A DNA stretch of 64,000 nucleotides from Aurelia coerulea (taxonomy: Eukaryota > Cnidaria > Scyphozoa > Semaeostomeae > Ulmaridae). Under the pieces are notes generated by a model. It made no database searches. It was not told where the DNA came from and saw only the letters and a list, made by a program, of their open reading frames with translations. Both the position numbers and the translations under genes were made by a program. The DNA lies in the NCBI GenBank assembly GCA_039566865.1, contig CM076944.1, positions 5,416,501-5,480,500 on the forward strand, read 5' to 3'. Shown here piece by piece: positions 11,501 through 23,000 of this stretch (position 1 is its first letter; each line of letters starts with the position of its first letter).

Positions 11501-12257
11501 CGTCATCCGCCTATTGCAGTTACCAACCGGGGACGAAGGTCATCTCTGAGAAATTGCACTCAACGCAAAGAAAAATGAATCATAAAGAATAGCCAGGATG
11601 ATAAGAGGTGCAACGACAGCGGTCTTTCACACTAAATGCCCAAAAGCCCTAGTGGGTTTTATTATCCATACCTCAGGCTTGACAGCGTCACAGATGCGTC
11701 ACCAACCTGCACTCTCTCTATTGTTTCATAACTTTTTGATTAAAAACCCCATAAAACTGATACCAAAAATAGGCCAAGATATTAAAAGATTTAGCTGCCA
11801 AGCTTTGCGGGGTAAGCATGCTAATACGTAAAGGTATTTGGCTGTCGTCAAAAGGATTTCGTTCGTCAAGAGCTGGTACCAAAGAGCGGCATTTGTGGTC
11901 AGTAAAAAGAACCTAAACCATTCTAGATTAAACATTTAAGAAACGAAATGCGTCATATTGCCAAGAAAAGCGTGAACGACTTGAAATCGGAACAGTCTTC
12001 CCTCCTGGGCATGAAATTGTCTAGATGCGGCTTTCGCACCCAGAAATCTACCGTAAAACCTCCATCAAGTTTTCAGTTACCAACAAGAACACTGTCGAAA
12101 TTTTAGCAGTTTTAATTTCTTAAGAAGCTTCCGTATTTGCAACCAGCGCCGCAATCTTGTCATACAGTTGCAGTACTGATGCACTGAATTTTGAATACAA
12201 AAAGGAATACTTGGTACGTAGTGCAAGTGACGCTAATGAGAGGCTTTCACATATTAA

Positions 12258-12437
12258 GGGAATGTAAGCACATAAAAGTGGTTCGAGCCACTTGCCGTCA
12301 AATTCTAGCCTATCAGATATCAGGATTTCCTGTCGACGTAGATCAGCTACCCAAATATGGTGCGGCACGTGTATCAGCCTATTGTCTTTGTAAGGTTATT
12401 TTTATCAAAAGCTTACATATGCTTAGATTCCCTCCCT
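12258..12437. mobile_element. TTAA-flanked MITE family 1, 180 bp, copy C
   Basis: TTAA at 12254-12257, then GGGAATGTAAGCACATAAAA with subterminal GTGGTTCGAGCCAC; the right end TTAGATTCCCTCCCT meets TTAA at 12438-12441. Interior matches copy A (CCCAAATATGGTGCGGCACG). Confidence 0.75.
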
Positions 12438-12696
12438 TTAAGAAAGTATTCCTAGCAATGAAGAAAAGGGCCTAAAGGGACTCAAGGAAGGAAGAATGAA
12501 TATATCTAATGATGGTGCGTTGGGAAGTTGCAGGCCCCGTAGGTCATGAGTTTGAAGGAAGACGGCAAGAATGCGGTTATTCTGGAGGATATAGGTTCTG
12601 GATTTGAAAGCATTTCATTAAGAAACTGCCAAGGAACAGGAACAAAGCAAAAGGAGCACAAGTCGTGATGCAGAAGGGAGGGGACTGGGACTGTCT

Positions 12697-12928
12697 CTAA
12701 ATGGCCTCAAACCTGAGTACCTTTCCAACTTGCTTGTCAAAAATTCGATTCGAAATGTCAGATTACTGAGAAATACTGATCTTTCACTAACACTGCGTGC
12801 GGAAAACTGACAATGGGCAAAAGGCAATATCTTTTCGTGGACCTAAGCTTTGGAATCAACTCGAATTTGATCTTAAACAAGCACCCTCTCTTGTCACCTT
12901 CAAGAAAAGATTAAAAAAATTGACATAA
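12697..12928 (+). pseudogene. Non-LTR retrotransposon ORF2, C-terminal remnant
   Basis: One frame reads LNGLKPEYLSNLLVKNSIRN then VRLLRNTDLSLTLRAEN; after a frameshift the next reads ISFRGPKLWNQLEFDLKQAP then SLVTFKKRLKKLT-stop. The L-P-YL...R.LRS...GP.LWN.LP.....FK..LK pattern is the usual C-terminus of CR1/Jockey-like reverse-transcriptase polyproteins. A probable 3' UTR runs on to about 13090. The element is 5'-truncated and dead. Confidence 0.8.
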
Positions 12929-13444
12929 CTGTTCATTTTCTCTTACTATCATATGGCACTTTTTTGATTTACTTTTTATTTAGATGACATTTGCCACGGC
13001 CCGCACGGCCCCCTGAAAAGTAGTACTGATGAACAGATGGGGCTACCTTGTTTAAATAATTGAAAAATGAAAGGAAATAAAAGATGACACAAGGATCCTT
13101 GACTTCATCGCAACGAGGCAAAAAGGCCTGAGAGCTATTTCTCAGGGTTTCGTATACCCATTCTATGGAAGATGATTCAAATTTTTTGATTTATAGCTTT
13201 CTTTGACCATATCGCAGCAATTCTCATAAAAAGAAATCTGGAAACTTCCTTACAGACTGATTAATGCTGACAATTTGTCGAATCCTGGGAAAGTGACTGA
13301 GCAGAAACAAAGTTCACTCTCTTTCATTTAAACATCGTTTGAGACAGACGGCATGTTGTAAAAACCGGACTCTAGGACCCTAGAACATCTGACACCCCTA
13401 GGATCCTAAAGTATTAAAGATGAAAAGAACCCTTAACAGCAGAA

Positions 13445-13642
13445 GAGGGTCATGACATTATCAAGCTTTCAAACAGGAGGTTGCGCATCGTAAGCTTCCC
13501 CTCTGGTATATCTCACAACAAATTCAGTGAACTTCCAGGAGAGTTGGGTGAATCTTTCATGCTTGAGTGCCTCAAATGCACCTACAATAATCCGAAATCA
13601 ATCCCAGACCTCAGCCACATTCAGTCATTAACGCTGGTTTAA
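13445..13642 (+). pseudogene. Leucine-rich-repeat coding fragment
   Basis: Open frame ending in TAA reads ISHNKFSELPGELGE, MLECLKCTYNN and IPDLSHIQSLTLV, fitting about two leucine-rich repeats (LxxL..N.(L)..lP). The spacing between the first LRR asparagine and the next fits ~23-residue repeats. There is no obvious start, splice sites or further LRR on either side, so this is most likely a pseudogene scrap; a lone plus-strand exon cannot be excluded. Confidence 0.5.
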
Positions 13643-15330
13643 ACATCAAGATCGTAGGATGGAAAAGGGGAAGCTCAGGATTCACAACCTCTTGTTTGAC
13701 AGTTTGATAAAACTGGCCTATTGTTTGTATGTGGTGATGACCCTAGGGTGTCAAGTATCCTTTTATCTTTGGCATTTAATGGTCTTAGGGGTTTCAGGAG
13801 TCATATGGTCCAGTTTTTACCACATGCCCAGACGGACTCAGTAAAACAGTAAGTTACCGGATAAATTGTTTGGAAAAGGTGGTAGGTGGTAATCTATGTC
13901 CCACTAACGACAAGTTTCAACAGTGTAGTGTGAGATAGTTACTGCTGTGAAAAAAGGCCTGGCGCAGTTTTAGTGATGTTTCGTACTGGACTGGAAGGGT
14001 GCTAGAACAATATATCCTAATTTACAATGAATTTAACAATGACAGTCGATTTGTCATTTCTCACATCAGTCTCAGAATTGAACGGAATGTTTTTTGATAG
14101 GATTTAAAGGCTACGAAACCTCTCTCTTCACCGTGCACTTTGTCACTAGATCATTGTTACTGCAAGCTATTATTTCTACTGCAATTATGGCTATAAAACA
14201 GCATGGCAGGCCTAGAAAATAAAATCCCTTTCAAATGAGCTTGGCATGTTCCGAAATTTAAGCAGATGTAGAAACTTTTGTGGCTTATAGATTTGATATA
14301 AATCATCCTCTTTTCAGAAAAGCGATCACAAAGCCAGGCAAACTGGCCAGGGGGGGTTGGCAAAGCCCCCCGCGAAGTTTTTGAGCGCCGTTCTTCGAAA
14401 CTTCGCAAATGGCAGAAAATTGTTCGTTCACTTCTGCACTGGGATTGAAAATTGGCATTGTAGAGACAGAACAGTCAATCTAGGTAGGTGAATTGTTTCG
14501 AATTATTATGAATTGCAGTTATTGTCAGTTATCGATGAGCTTTAATCGGCCGTTTTTGTGGGAAGTTACTGTGGGCCTAAGTACCGCAGTTCGACCAATA
14601 TTTATCAAATTTGTTGTTCGTTTTCTGACAGACGGGAAGGGACTTAGCAATGTTTTGCCGTGGTTTATACTTCGAAAGGCTTTGGCTGCCAGAAAAACAT
14701 CTAAGTCCCGCTAAGTCCCAACATCTAATGCTCTATTTCACCTGAAAACAAGATGCGGTTTTCGTCCAATTTGTCCAAAGAAACTATACGTGCCCCACAA
14801 CAACGCTGAACAATATTCTCGTCTGGTTTCATTGCTATATCTTCTCCTGGTAGTTGGTCAATGCTATAAAGCTTTTGTGTGGATTTATTTTGTTTAAAAA
14901 TCGGCGAATTGACATCTTGTAAAGCTTCCATTATTTTAGGCCAGCATCACAGCTTTATCCTTTCGCGCTCGTACAAAATTTCCGACTGATCGAATTTCAA
15001 TGCGCAATTCCGATAATATGAATGGTACGCAAAGCATTGTGGGATACTATTCCGTCCCCCCCTGCAAACTGGCAAAGTACAGCTACAAAATTATAGAAGC
15101 TTTGTATTAAAAAGGGGGTTTGTGCTGCTCAGTTAAGAAAGCAATTGAAAAAGAAGTCAAATGGTACGAGAACATGCCGGTAATCAAAACACAATGACAT
15201 TTATCTGCATGAAATACAGATAACAGTGCTCTCAAGTAATTCCCGCTGCCAACTGCTCCACACCATGCACACATTAGACCAATGAGCAGCGATTTCGAAT
15301 GGCTGTGATTTTAATTCAAATCACAATACT
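13643..15330. other. No gene recognised
   Basis: Contains a C-run near 15055 and a short GGGACTTAGC inverted pair near 14638 and 14705, but no protein match or clear repeat. On the minus strand this would be ATG9 intron 9; the expected next exon was not found. Confidence 0.4.
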
Positions 15331-15450
15331 AAAGTCTACTTCAAATTAGAGGTTGCGTGAGATTTGCGAAAACGCAAAATTGTTTATGAAAAACACTGCA
15401 AATTGTTTCTATTTGCGGAAATTTCCACCCAGTAATTCGAGACAGACTTT
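15331..15450. mobile_element. Short hairpin MITE, 120 bp
   Basis: Left end AAAGTCTACTTCAAATTAGA, right end ATTCGAGACAGACTTT, inverted and imperfect; the interior GAGATTTGCGAAAACGCAAA is shared with copies at 2955-3047 and 31777-31899. Lies just downstream of the exon 9 donor. Confidence 0.7.
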
Positions 15451-15481
15451 ACATACAGGTTTTTTGAAATATTGGACTCAC

Positions 15482-15581
15482 CTCCGCGTATTTGAAGAAT
15501 GAATACAGAATTTCGTATATCATTATGAAAGGGCAAAGTGCAAGATTTGCCAACCCAACCAAGAAGATTCTCTTCGAGAGC
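15482..15581 (-). CDS. ATG9: ATG9 exon 9, third hydrophobic segment
   Basis: Acceptor TTTGTAG flanks 15581; donor GTGAGTCC is at 15474-15481. It encodes LSKRIFLVGLANLALCPFIM then IYEILYSFFKYAE, matching LSNRILWIGIANFLLCPLIL and the AFFSYAE end in ATG9A. The exon ends in phase 0; the following REPG-RHFNEL exon was not found. A short hairpin MITE (15331-15450) lies just inside the next intron. Confidence 0.92.
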
Positions 15582-18500
15582 CTACAAATACAAAAGACAA
15601 AATTGAAAAGAACTTTGAGCAAAAAAATTAGGAAGAATCAAACTACTTTTTAACTATTTTTACTCGATATATTGCACTAGAAACTGGGTAAATTCATACT
15701 TCATTCATGGACAATCTAAAGAAAAAACTCATCTTTATTTTCCATGTTGAACCACTAATCTCGTCAAAAATTCTGTCATAGAAATATTTGAAAAAAATAA
15801 TGCGTCAAGTGCACAGCAAAAGGTTTAATTCAGGTAAACAAAAATGAAGCTGAAAATTTCTTTAAACTTTTAGATGAAACTTCAAGTAAACTAAGCAATT
15901 GCTTTCACTTTAGCTTGCCATAAAAACATTTCACAGGTTGTAAATACCAAATGACTTGTTTACAGAGAACGCTTTCTGGTTAAAGGCAGGCCTTGATTGA
16001 ATTGAATTGTTATTTACTGTTATGGTATGGAGCGAAAACAAGGATTCATGTTATAAGTCTAGTCTGTACCATTTTAACGCTAGCATTGCGAGAAAACTCG
16101 TTTGAATTATTCTAAAGAGAGGCTTCACGTTTTGACTTAAAGGACAATAAAATTGACACTACAATGAAAATTTACAAAAATCTGCAAAGAAAAAGCTCTC
16201 ACATAAATTTGACATTCTAGAAATTTTGATACATTCAAGGGGTGTACAAAGCATAAAATATGGTAAGGGAATACATTCATGTTTAACGAATTGATGTTCA
16301 GTCACACTCTGATGATAACATAAGTTCGAAAGAATTTAAAGGCAGAAACGCCGCAATACGACAAAAAACAACAGCAATGAGTGAATTTATTTTATACCAA
16401 TATTTTGTCCTGCCATGCAGGACTTCTTCAGGGCTGTTATGTGACAGCTATATTCAGAATTTAAATATGTATAAGTTCAAAAGGCCTCAGTGTGCTAAAA
16501 AAGAGTTTTCGTTTCTCTGCATCTGCTTCTCATAGTATCTATCTTTAAGTACAAACATTAGCAATATAATGTTCAATGAATGATTTAAGCATAAAGTTCT
16601 TTGCGCAAAGAAACGAAAAATCCATCAACCACTGAGGGATCTAATCTTTATTGGTTGTCCAAAATCCATCTGAAATGTGTAGCCAATAAATCTACTTCAA
16701 GACAAAAAAGCTCGTTTAGTTAACAGATAGATTGTATGACAATCTGCTTATTTTTCCCTTTGAAATACAGCGATTGTTTTCTGGAAATTCAAAAAAAAGA
16801 CATTTATCTTAGGTTTTAATGTCAGCTCAATGATTTTGTCATTGCTGGGTAACAAAATGAGGTTTTAAATGATTTATTTCTAGTGCTGTATGTGTTCCCT
16901 TTGACATATCCTATACTACCGAAAAAAGAAAAAACAGTAAAGAAGTCCTGAAGCCTGAAGCCCTCAAACCATATTTCAGATCCCTGCAAACTGATAATAC
17001 CTGAGTAGCTAACTTATTAACTTATAAAAAGACAATTTAATTTGCTAAAATTGGTCTTATCGTTCTCAAATTACCACGGGGGGGGGGAGGGGTCTTGGCC
17101 AAATTTTGGGTAGGGGTCTGCCGCGAGCATCTTCAAAAGGGTACCGTTGGCTAGACTAATTTTTACAAAAATGGTACCCTTGGCTAGACCAGTTTGACCA
17201 TTGTCTTTACCAATTTTTACGAAAATGGTACCCTTGGCTAGACCAATTTTAACAATTTTCTTTACCAATATTGTCAAATTTGTGCCAAATATGATGTCAT
17301 GACCGTTCGCTGGACCAATATTGTCAAAAATGATACCCTTAGCTAGATCGTTGCTCGCGGCACATCCCCAGGTACCTTTACTATGGAAGAACCCCTCCCC
17401 CCGTCCAAATTACTAGCGATTTTACCAAAATTCATAGAGAAATGTTAACGAAAATCATACGTCGCCTGGTCTAAAATGTCAATCGAACAACCGAAAGTGA
17501 TACTTTGTTTATCTATTTATTTATTTTTTTCTGACAATGACAATGACATAAACATTTTCTGTTTAAGAAACCACCTCTGAGGGGACTATTATAGAAATAA
17601 GGTCAATTCGACCTTTTAATGGTATCCCTGCCACTACAATTAGGGGTGTTTTATAGGCAACTATTTAATTGGTATTAAAATTGTAATGTATCTATTTTTT
17701 TGCTCTTAAACTATTGCAAATTTTTTAGTTATTCTTGTGGCAAATTGATACATGCATACATTACATACAGTAAATTGAATTACGCACAGTAAATTGTGGC
17801 AAATTGATATATAACATTACATACTCTCACCCACCTCTCACCTAGACTAAAATTTCAAAAAGCGTATCCTCGCTAAGACTGAAACACCAAAACACAGGGA
17901 AATGATACCCTGAGCTAATATGCACTTGACAAGATTAGAACCTAACAAAATATACCATTGAGGGCAACACACCCTTGTATACCTTTTCTATATGGGAGAA
18001 CCCCCTCTGTGCAACTGATTAAGCCAGTGAAGTTGAGGCGAAGCTTTCTTGTGAGAAACACTAAATCAACGGTTGCAGTTGACTTACAAAACATTACTTT
18101 ACCATCCAGCATCATCCGTGGTTTTCACACCTTACACTTGGTTATACCACCGTGTATTTTTAGCACTGATACTCTGACAGAGTGATACCAGACTCCTTGA
18201 AAATATGCTGGTAGACATATGAGTTGGAGTCCCTTGTTTCCCTTCGTTCTTTGATTTGTTGATGTCAGTTTGGTCAATAGACTCATAACTTTACTATGAA
18301 ATGAAGGGCATACTTTTTCAAAATGGCCTTAATATGCAGGGGTTCTCGTTCACTAACGTACTGACCAAAAAATTACTTCAAAGTTAACACAAAGAAATTA
18401 TGTTTTCCTGACCTACTGATTACAAAATGCATTACTTTCAAGCAGCAATCTTCCTCTGTAGAAACAAAATAAATCCATCTCAGCTAACAGAACTCTTGGT

Positions 18501-20053
18501 GATCTCAGCTGATTTTGTATGCAACAACAGCAACTACCTAAAAAGCGCCCCATGATTGGTTGGAAACTAAGTTTCAGAAGATTCTAGCAAATTTGATTGT
18601 TGCATGGGAATCCATTCTGCTAGGGCTTAAAGTGTGCCTGTTATTTTATATAAATGTGATGAGTCCCTTTTGACTGAAATGACATCACCAAATTAAAGAA
18701 CGCAGAGAAACAAGGGATTCAAGGTCATACGTCTAATAAGCTGGTACAGAAGAATTTGAGCCTCATTTTGAAGACGAGATCATTTACAATGAAGGATCCT
18801 TTGACAATGACCCTTTGTACCGATACAATCTTGATTGATGTTTACTATCAGTCCAAAGATATCGTAATCTTTTTCTGGCTTGGTTGTGACCGCGGGCCGC
18901 TAGCCCTTGGCCACTGCTCTGGAGGATTTTCCCATTCGAGACGACTGTTGCGAAGCAGCAAAGATCGTAATGACATGGGACATCAAACTCAAAAAGGAAA
19001 CCAATTTAATGCCAACATTGCAAAAATCATATTTTAGATTTAATAAGATAATCATGAACATAATATACAGCCGGCTTTCATGACAGCGATGAAATGCAGA
19101 CAGAACACCAGAGCAGTTTTGAATTAGTCGACCACCATACCATGTACGAGGTCTTTCAAAATCAAACATGATGAACACAACAAACACAACGAACACATAA
19201 GTCATAATATTTCTTACCTCGCTGCCAGCTCTCTCCTAAAAGACAAAAAATGTACAATTAAGGCAAGGTAAAGAGTGTCAATGATTTTGAAAACATTGAC
19301 TTAGCAAGTGCCAAGTACCAAGTTACTTACAGACACAGTCTCGCACTGAAACTGAAAAATCTCACTTTGAAAGGAAAATAAATTTGTCGACGGTCTGTTT
19401 TATGAGATTATATTCTTAATTTGTATAAGAAATTCTCTTTGCAGTCAGTAATTAGCCACACAAATTTCCTTCGATTCATTCAAAAATCTTATTAATGTAC
19501 TGGGAGCAAAATTATTCTTCTGAAACCCAAAAATGCTTTGAGAGCCGCTCTACATCTCACTGTCCACAGTCATTCATATATTCATATTTCATATTTCAAT
19601 TTATCAAAGACGGAGACCCTTCAGCCTAGTGGCTGATTTTCAAGGGGCCCTCCACATAAAAACTTACAATAAAAGGTACTAGGAGAAAAACGGACGCAAA
19701 AAAACAGACAGATTTTTCAGCACACTGAGGCCTTTCAAACTTTTGTCCGTTTTTTCCAAAAAACAAGTTTGAAAGGCCTCAGTGTGCTGAAAAATCTGTC
19801 TGTTTTTTGCGTCCGTTTTTCTCCTAGTACCTTTTATTCAGTTTATACTACAGTACCAAGTTTTTTTTAAAAACTTACAAAATATACATGTTAAAAATAT
19901 CTAAGGATTACTTACAACAAATAATTTATACAACAAAACCGTAAAACATAACTATGAAAAATAAAATAAAAATGCATGAAACCAATAGACCGGGAAATTT
20001 CTCCAAAAATCCAGCAACCAACGCAGCTCAGAAATCAACAGAAATCAATCAGT

Positions 20054-20086
<33 letters not shown>

Positions 20087-23000
20087 GCTGCTGTTTGTCA
20101 TTAGAAATCAACACAAAGTACCTAGAACAGACTAATTTGATACAAAAATTCACTACAGACAATTCTCTATGAACGACACACCTCTTGAAAGTATAGTCAC
20201 TGACTTTTGTCCTGCTCGACGTACTTCAATAAAAATTTCCCCTGCAAATCGGGCGTCTCGTTAAAGGGATACAACTGGCTGGTCCAGACAGTGTCTGTTG
20301 TACGTTTAATCACAGACAAAGTTTAAGAACTATTAAATGCAAAATATTAATTTGAGAGGTGAGAAGTTCTTTAGTGCATGGAGCCAAGGACAGGTATCAT
20401 TACCAACAATACAAGTACCATAGGCACTGGAAAGAGACAAGACTTAGCTAAGGGACACAACGTCAAGACAACTAATGGAACGCTTGAATGCTGCTAGGTT
20501 ATAACTAGTTGGGAAGACAGAACACAGAACTAGGAAGATTATTCCAAAGAACTGACGTTCCATAAGTTGGAATGAGAGATAATATAAAAATCAAAGTAAA
20601 TTCTCAAAATTCAACTGATGCCTCAATCATGCATGGAAGTAGACTATTTTTCAAATCAGCTAGAAGGTTTTGCACGACAGGGTGCCCCAGAAAAAATGTT
20701 CGACGTTTGATTAAAAAAAATATAGGTTCCTGGTTAGATAGCCCTGTTTTCAAGATTTTGAATTAATTTTTGACGCCAGAATCTTGCGAATCCGCTAAGA
20801 ATTCACGGAGTTACAAGCTTTTGAAGTTCAAGTTTGTACGAAAGCTGAAACCAGACGCCCCTAACTGACTTGTTTTTCAAAAGACGCCCCAAAATCAAGA
20901 TAAAAGAAGACTGTCCAATATTTTATCTCTCGTTGATATCAGAGCAAACCAAATAGGAATTCAAAAGTAACTTAATTCTTGCCAAAAGGCAAGTATCCAA
21001 AAACATGGAATTGAAAATTAATCAATGAGAGACGGGGCCATTCCAAATTGTGCTCAACAGGATTTCTCCAAGCATCCAGAACCTTGATTTAATGCTATAG
21101 AAAGCTAGTTTATCGAAAGTGCTTTTTTAAATTCCATTTGATTTGCTTTGAATAAACGAGATTCTGCTTTCACAAAATATGAAATTTAGGGGCATCTGGT
21201 ATCAGCTTTCACACACACTTGAACATCAAAAGCTCGTAACTTCCTGAATATTTAGCCAATTTGCTGGCCAGGTAAAAAACTCGGAGATGTCGGAGATGTC
21301 GGAGATGTCGGAGCAAAGACTCTCCAACGTTTCTCAACTCCGACTTTTTTACCTGGCCTTATATGCTCTACTAAAAAAGTCGGAGATGTCTTATCTCCGA
21401 CGTTTCTCAACTCCGACTTTTTTACTTAGCCCTATATGCTCTACTAAAAAAGTCAGAGATGTCTTATCTCCGACGTTTTTCAACTCCGACTTTTTTACCT
21501 GGCCTTATATGCTCTACTAAAAAAGTCGGAGATCTTCAGAGATTGCATATTATATAACTCTCTACAATTCAAATTCTCTTCATTCGCCGTCACAACACTC
21601 AATCAATAAGAAACTAGGCCCTGAAATTTGTAATAACTTTGTCTTAACGTCTTAATTTATCACTATTCATTGTGGACGGTAAATATAGTTCTTTGAACCG
21701 AGAAAATAACGAGAAATAAAGAAAACGTAGATAAAAGAAAGCATATAAAAGTGGCTCAAGCTACCTGCAATCGAATCCTGGACTATCAAATATCAAAACT
21801 TCCCGTTGAAATAGATCATTTATCCATGATTTTCGACGGGGAAACAAACATTTCAACGGGGAAATAACAGAAACAAGGCAGGGAAATGTTGCAACTCAAA
21901 CTTAGCGGGGAAACACATTTTTTGGCGGGTCATCCTTTAACCTTGGCGGGGCATCGTTTCAGCGGCGTCGTTACTGGGGGGGGGGGGTGTATACAAGGAA
22001 CAAGTGAAAAATATAATGAAAGAAAGTGTCTGCTAGATTGCTTTTCAGATTGTTCTTGCTAAAAATGACGTTTTTCAACTAATTCTTGCTATAAAGTTTC
22101 CTATCAGTTGTAAATGAAACAAAAAAAACTGTCAAATTCACCCATTTCAAATGTTAAAAGACATCTCCGACATTTTTAGTAGAGCATATAAAGGCCAGGT
22201 AAAAAAGTCGGAGTTGAGAAACGTCGGAGCTAAGACATCTCCAACTTTTTTAGTGGGGCATATAGGGCCAAGTAAAAAAGTCGGAGTTGAGAAACGTCGG
22301 AGATAAGACATCTCCGACTTTTTTAGTAGAGCATATAAGGCCAGGTAAAAAAGTCGGAGTTGAGAAACGTCGGAGAATCTTTGCTCTGACATCTCCGACA
22401 TCTCCGACATCTCCGAGTTTTTTACCTGGCCCAATTTGCTAGCTTCTGGTGTCTAAAATTAATTTAAAATCTCAGCAATATGGTTATGTTAACAGGGAGC
22501 ACATTCATAATGTCGTTATTTTTTTATATTTAATCAAACGTCGAACAATTTTTTTGGGACACCCTGTATGAATCTTTTTCAAACATTCAATACATTCAAT
22601 TGGTGCACCCAGTGTTGTTCCACACTCTTTTACAAAATTATCTTTAACTACGTTTAAAAGCAAATAATTTTTATTGGTCTCTTGATTGTTACAAAAACAT
22701 TGGACACAAATACAATGAATAAATTTACAGTCAATAATTGCCACTAAAAAGGTTATCTTTATACCCAAAAAGTCACCGGTTTGAAAAAGAAATTACTAGA
22801 AAGCCAAAGATTTTGTTAAGAAAATCTTTCTCCAAGCAAATTTTAATAAATTATGACAGTTATCTGAAATTAAACCACAAACATGTTCTACAGACCAAAT
22901 ATCTTTATCGTGGCAAAAAAAGGAGACGTAGTTACAAAACGCCACAACTGAATCTAATTTTTTCGAGGTAAAATAATTGAATAAATCTTTGGATGGAAAT

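Larger units (their letters stand above)
20678..22566. mobile_element. TA-type inverted-repeat element, split by a second transposon
   Basis: Ends CAGGGTGCCCCAGAAAAAAT and the inverse of CAGGGTGTCCCAAAAAAATT, both followed by GTTCGACGTTTGATTAAA; TA follows the right end. Inside, arms with GTTCAAGTTTGTACGAAAGC are themselves partly inverted. Removing the element at 21266-22431 leaves about 714 bases. A diverged second copy is at 23228-23870. Tc1/mariner-like by target and TIR; no transposase seen. Confidence 0.7.

Noticed and set aside
21287..21520. 77-residue frame rich in SEM and TFLLS repeats (and the mirror frame at 22147-22434)
   Set aside because: Both are translations of the 73-base subterminal repeats of the Mutator-like element.
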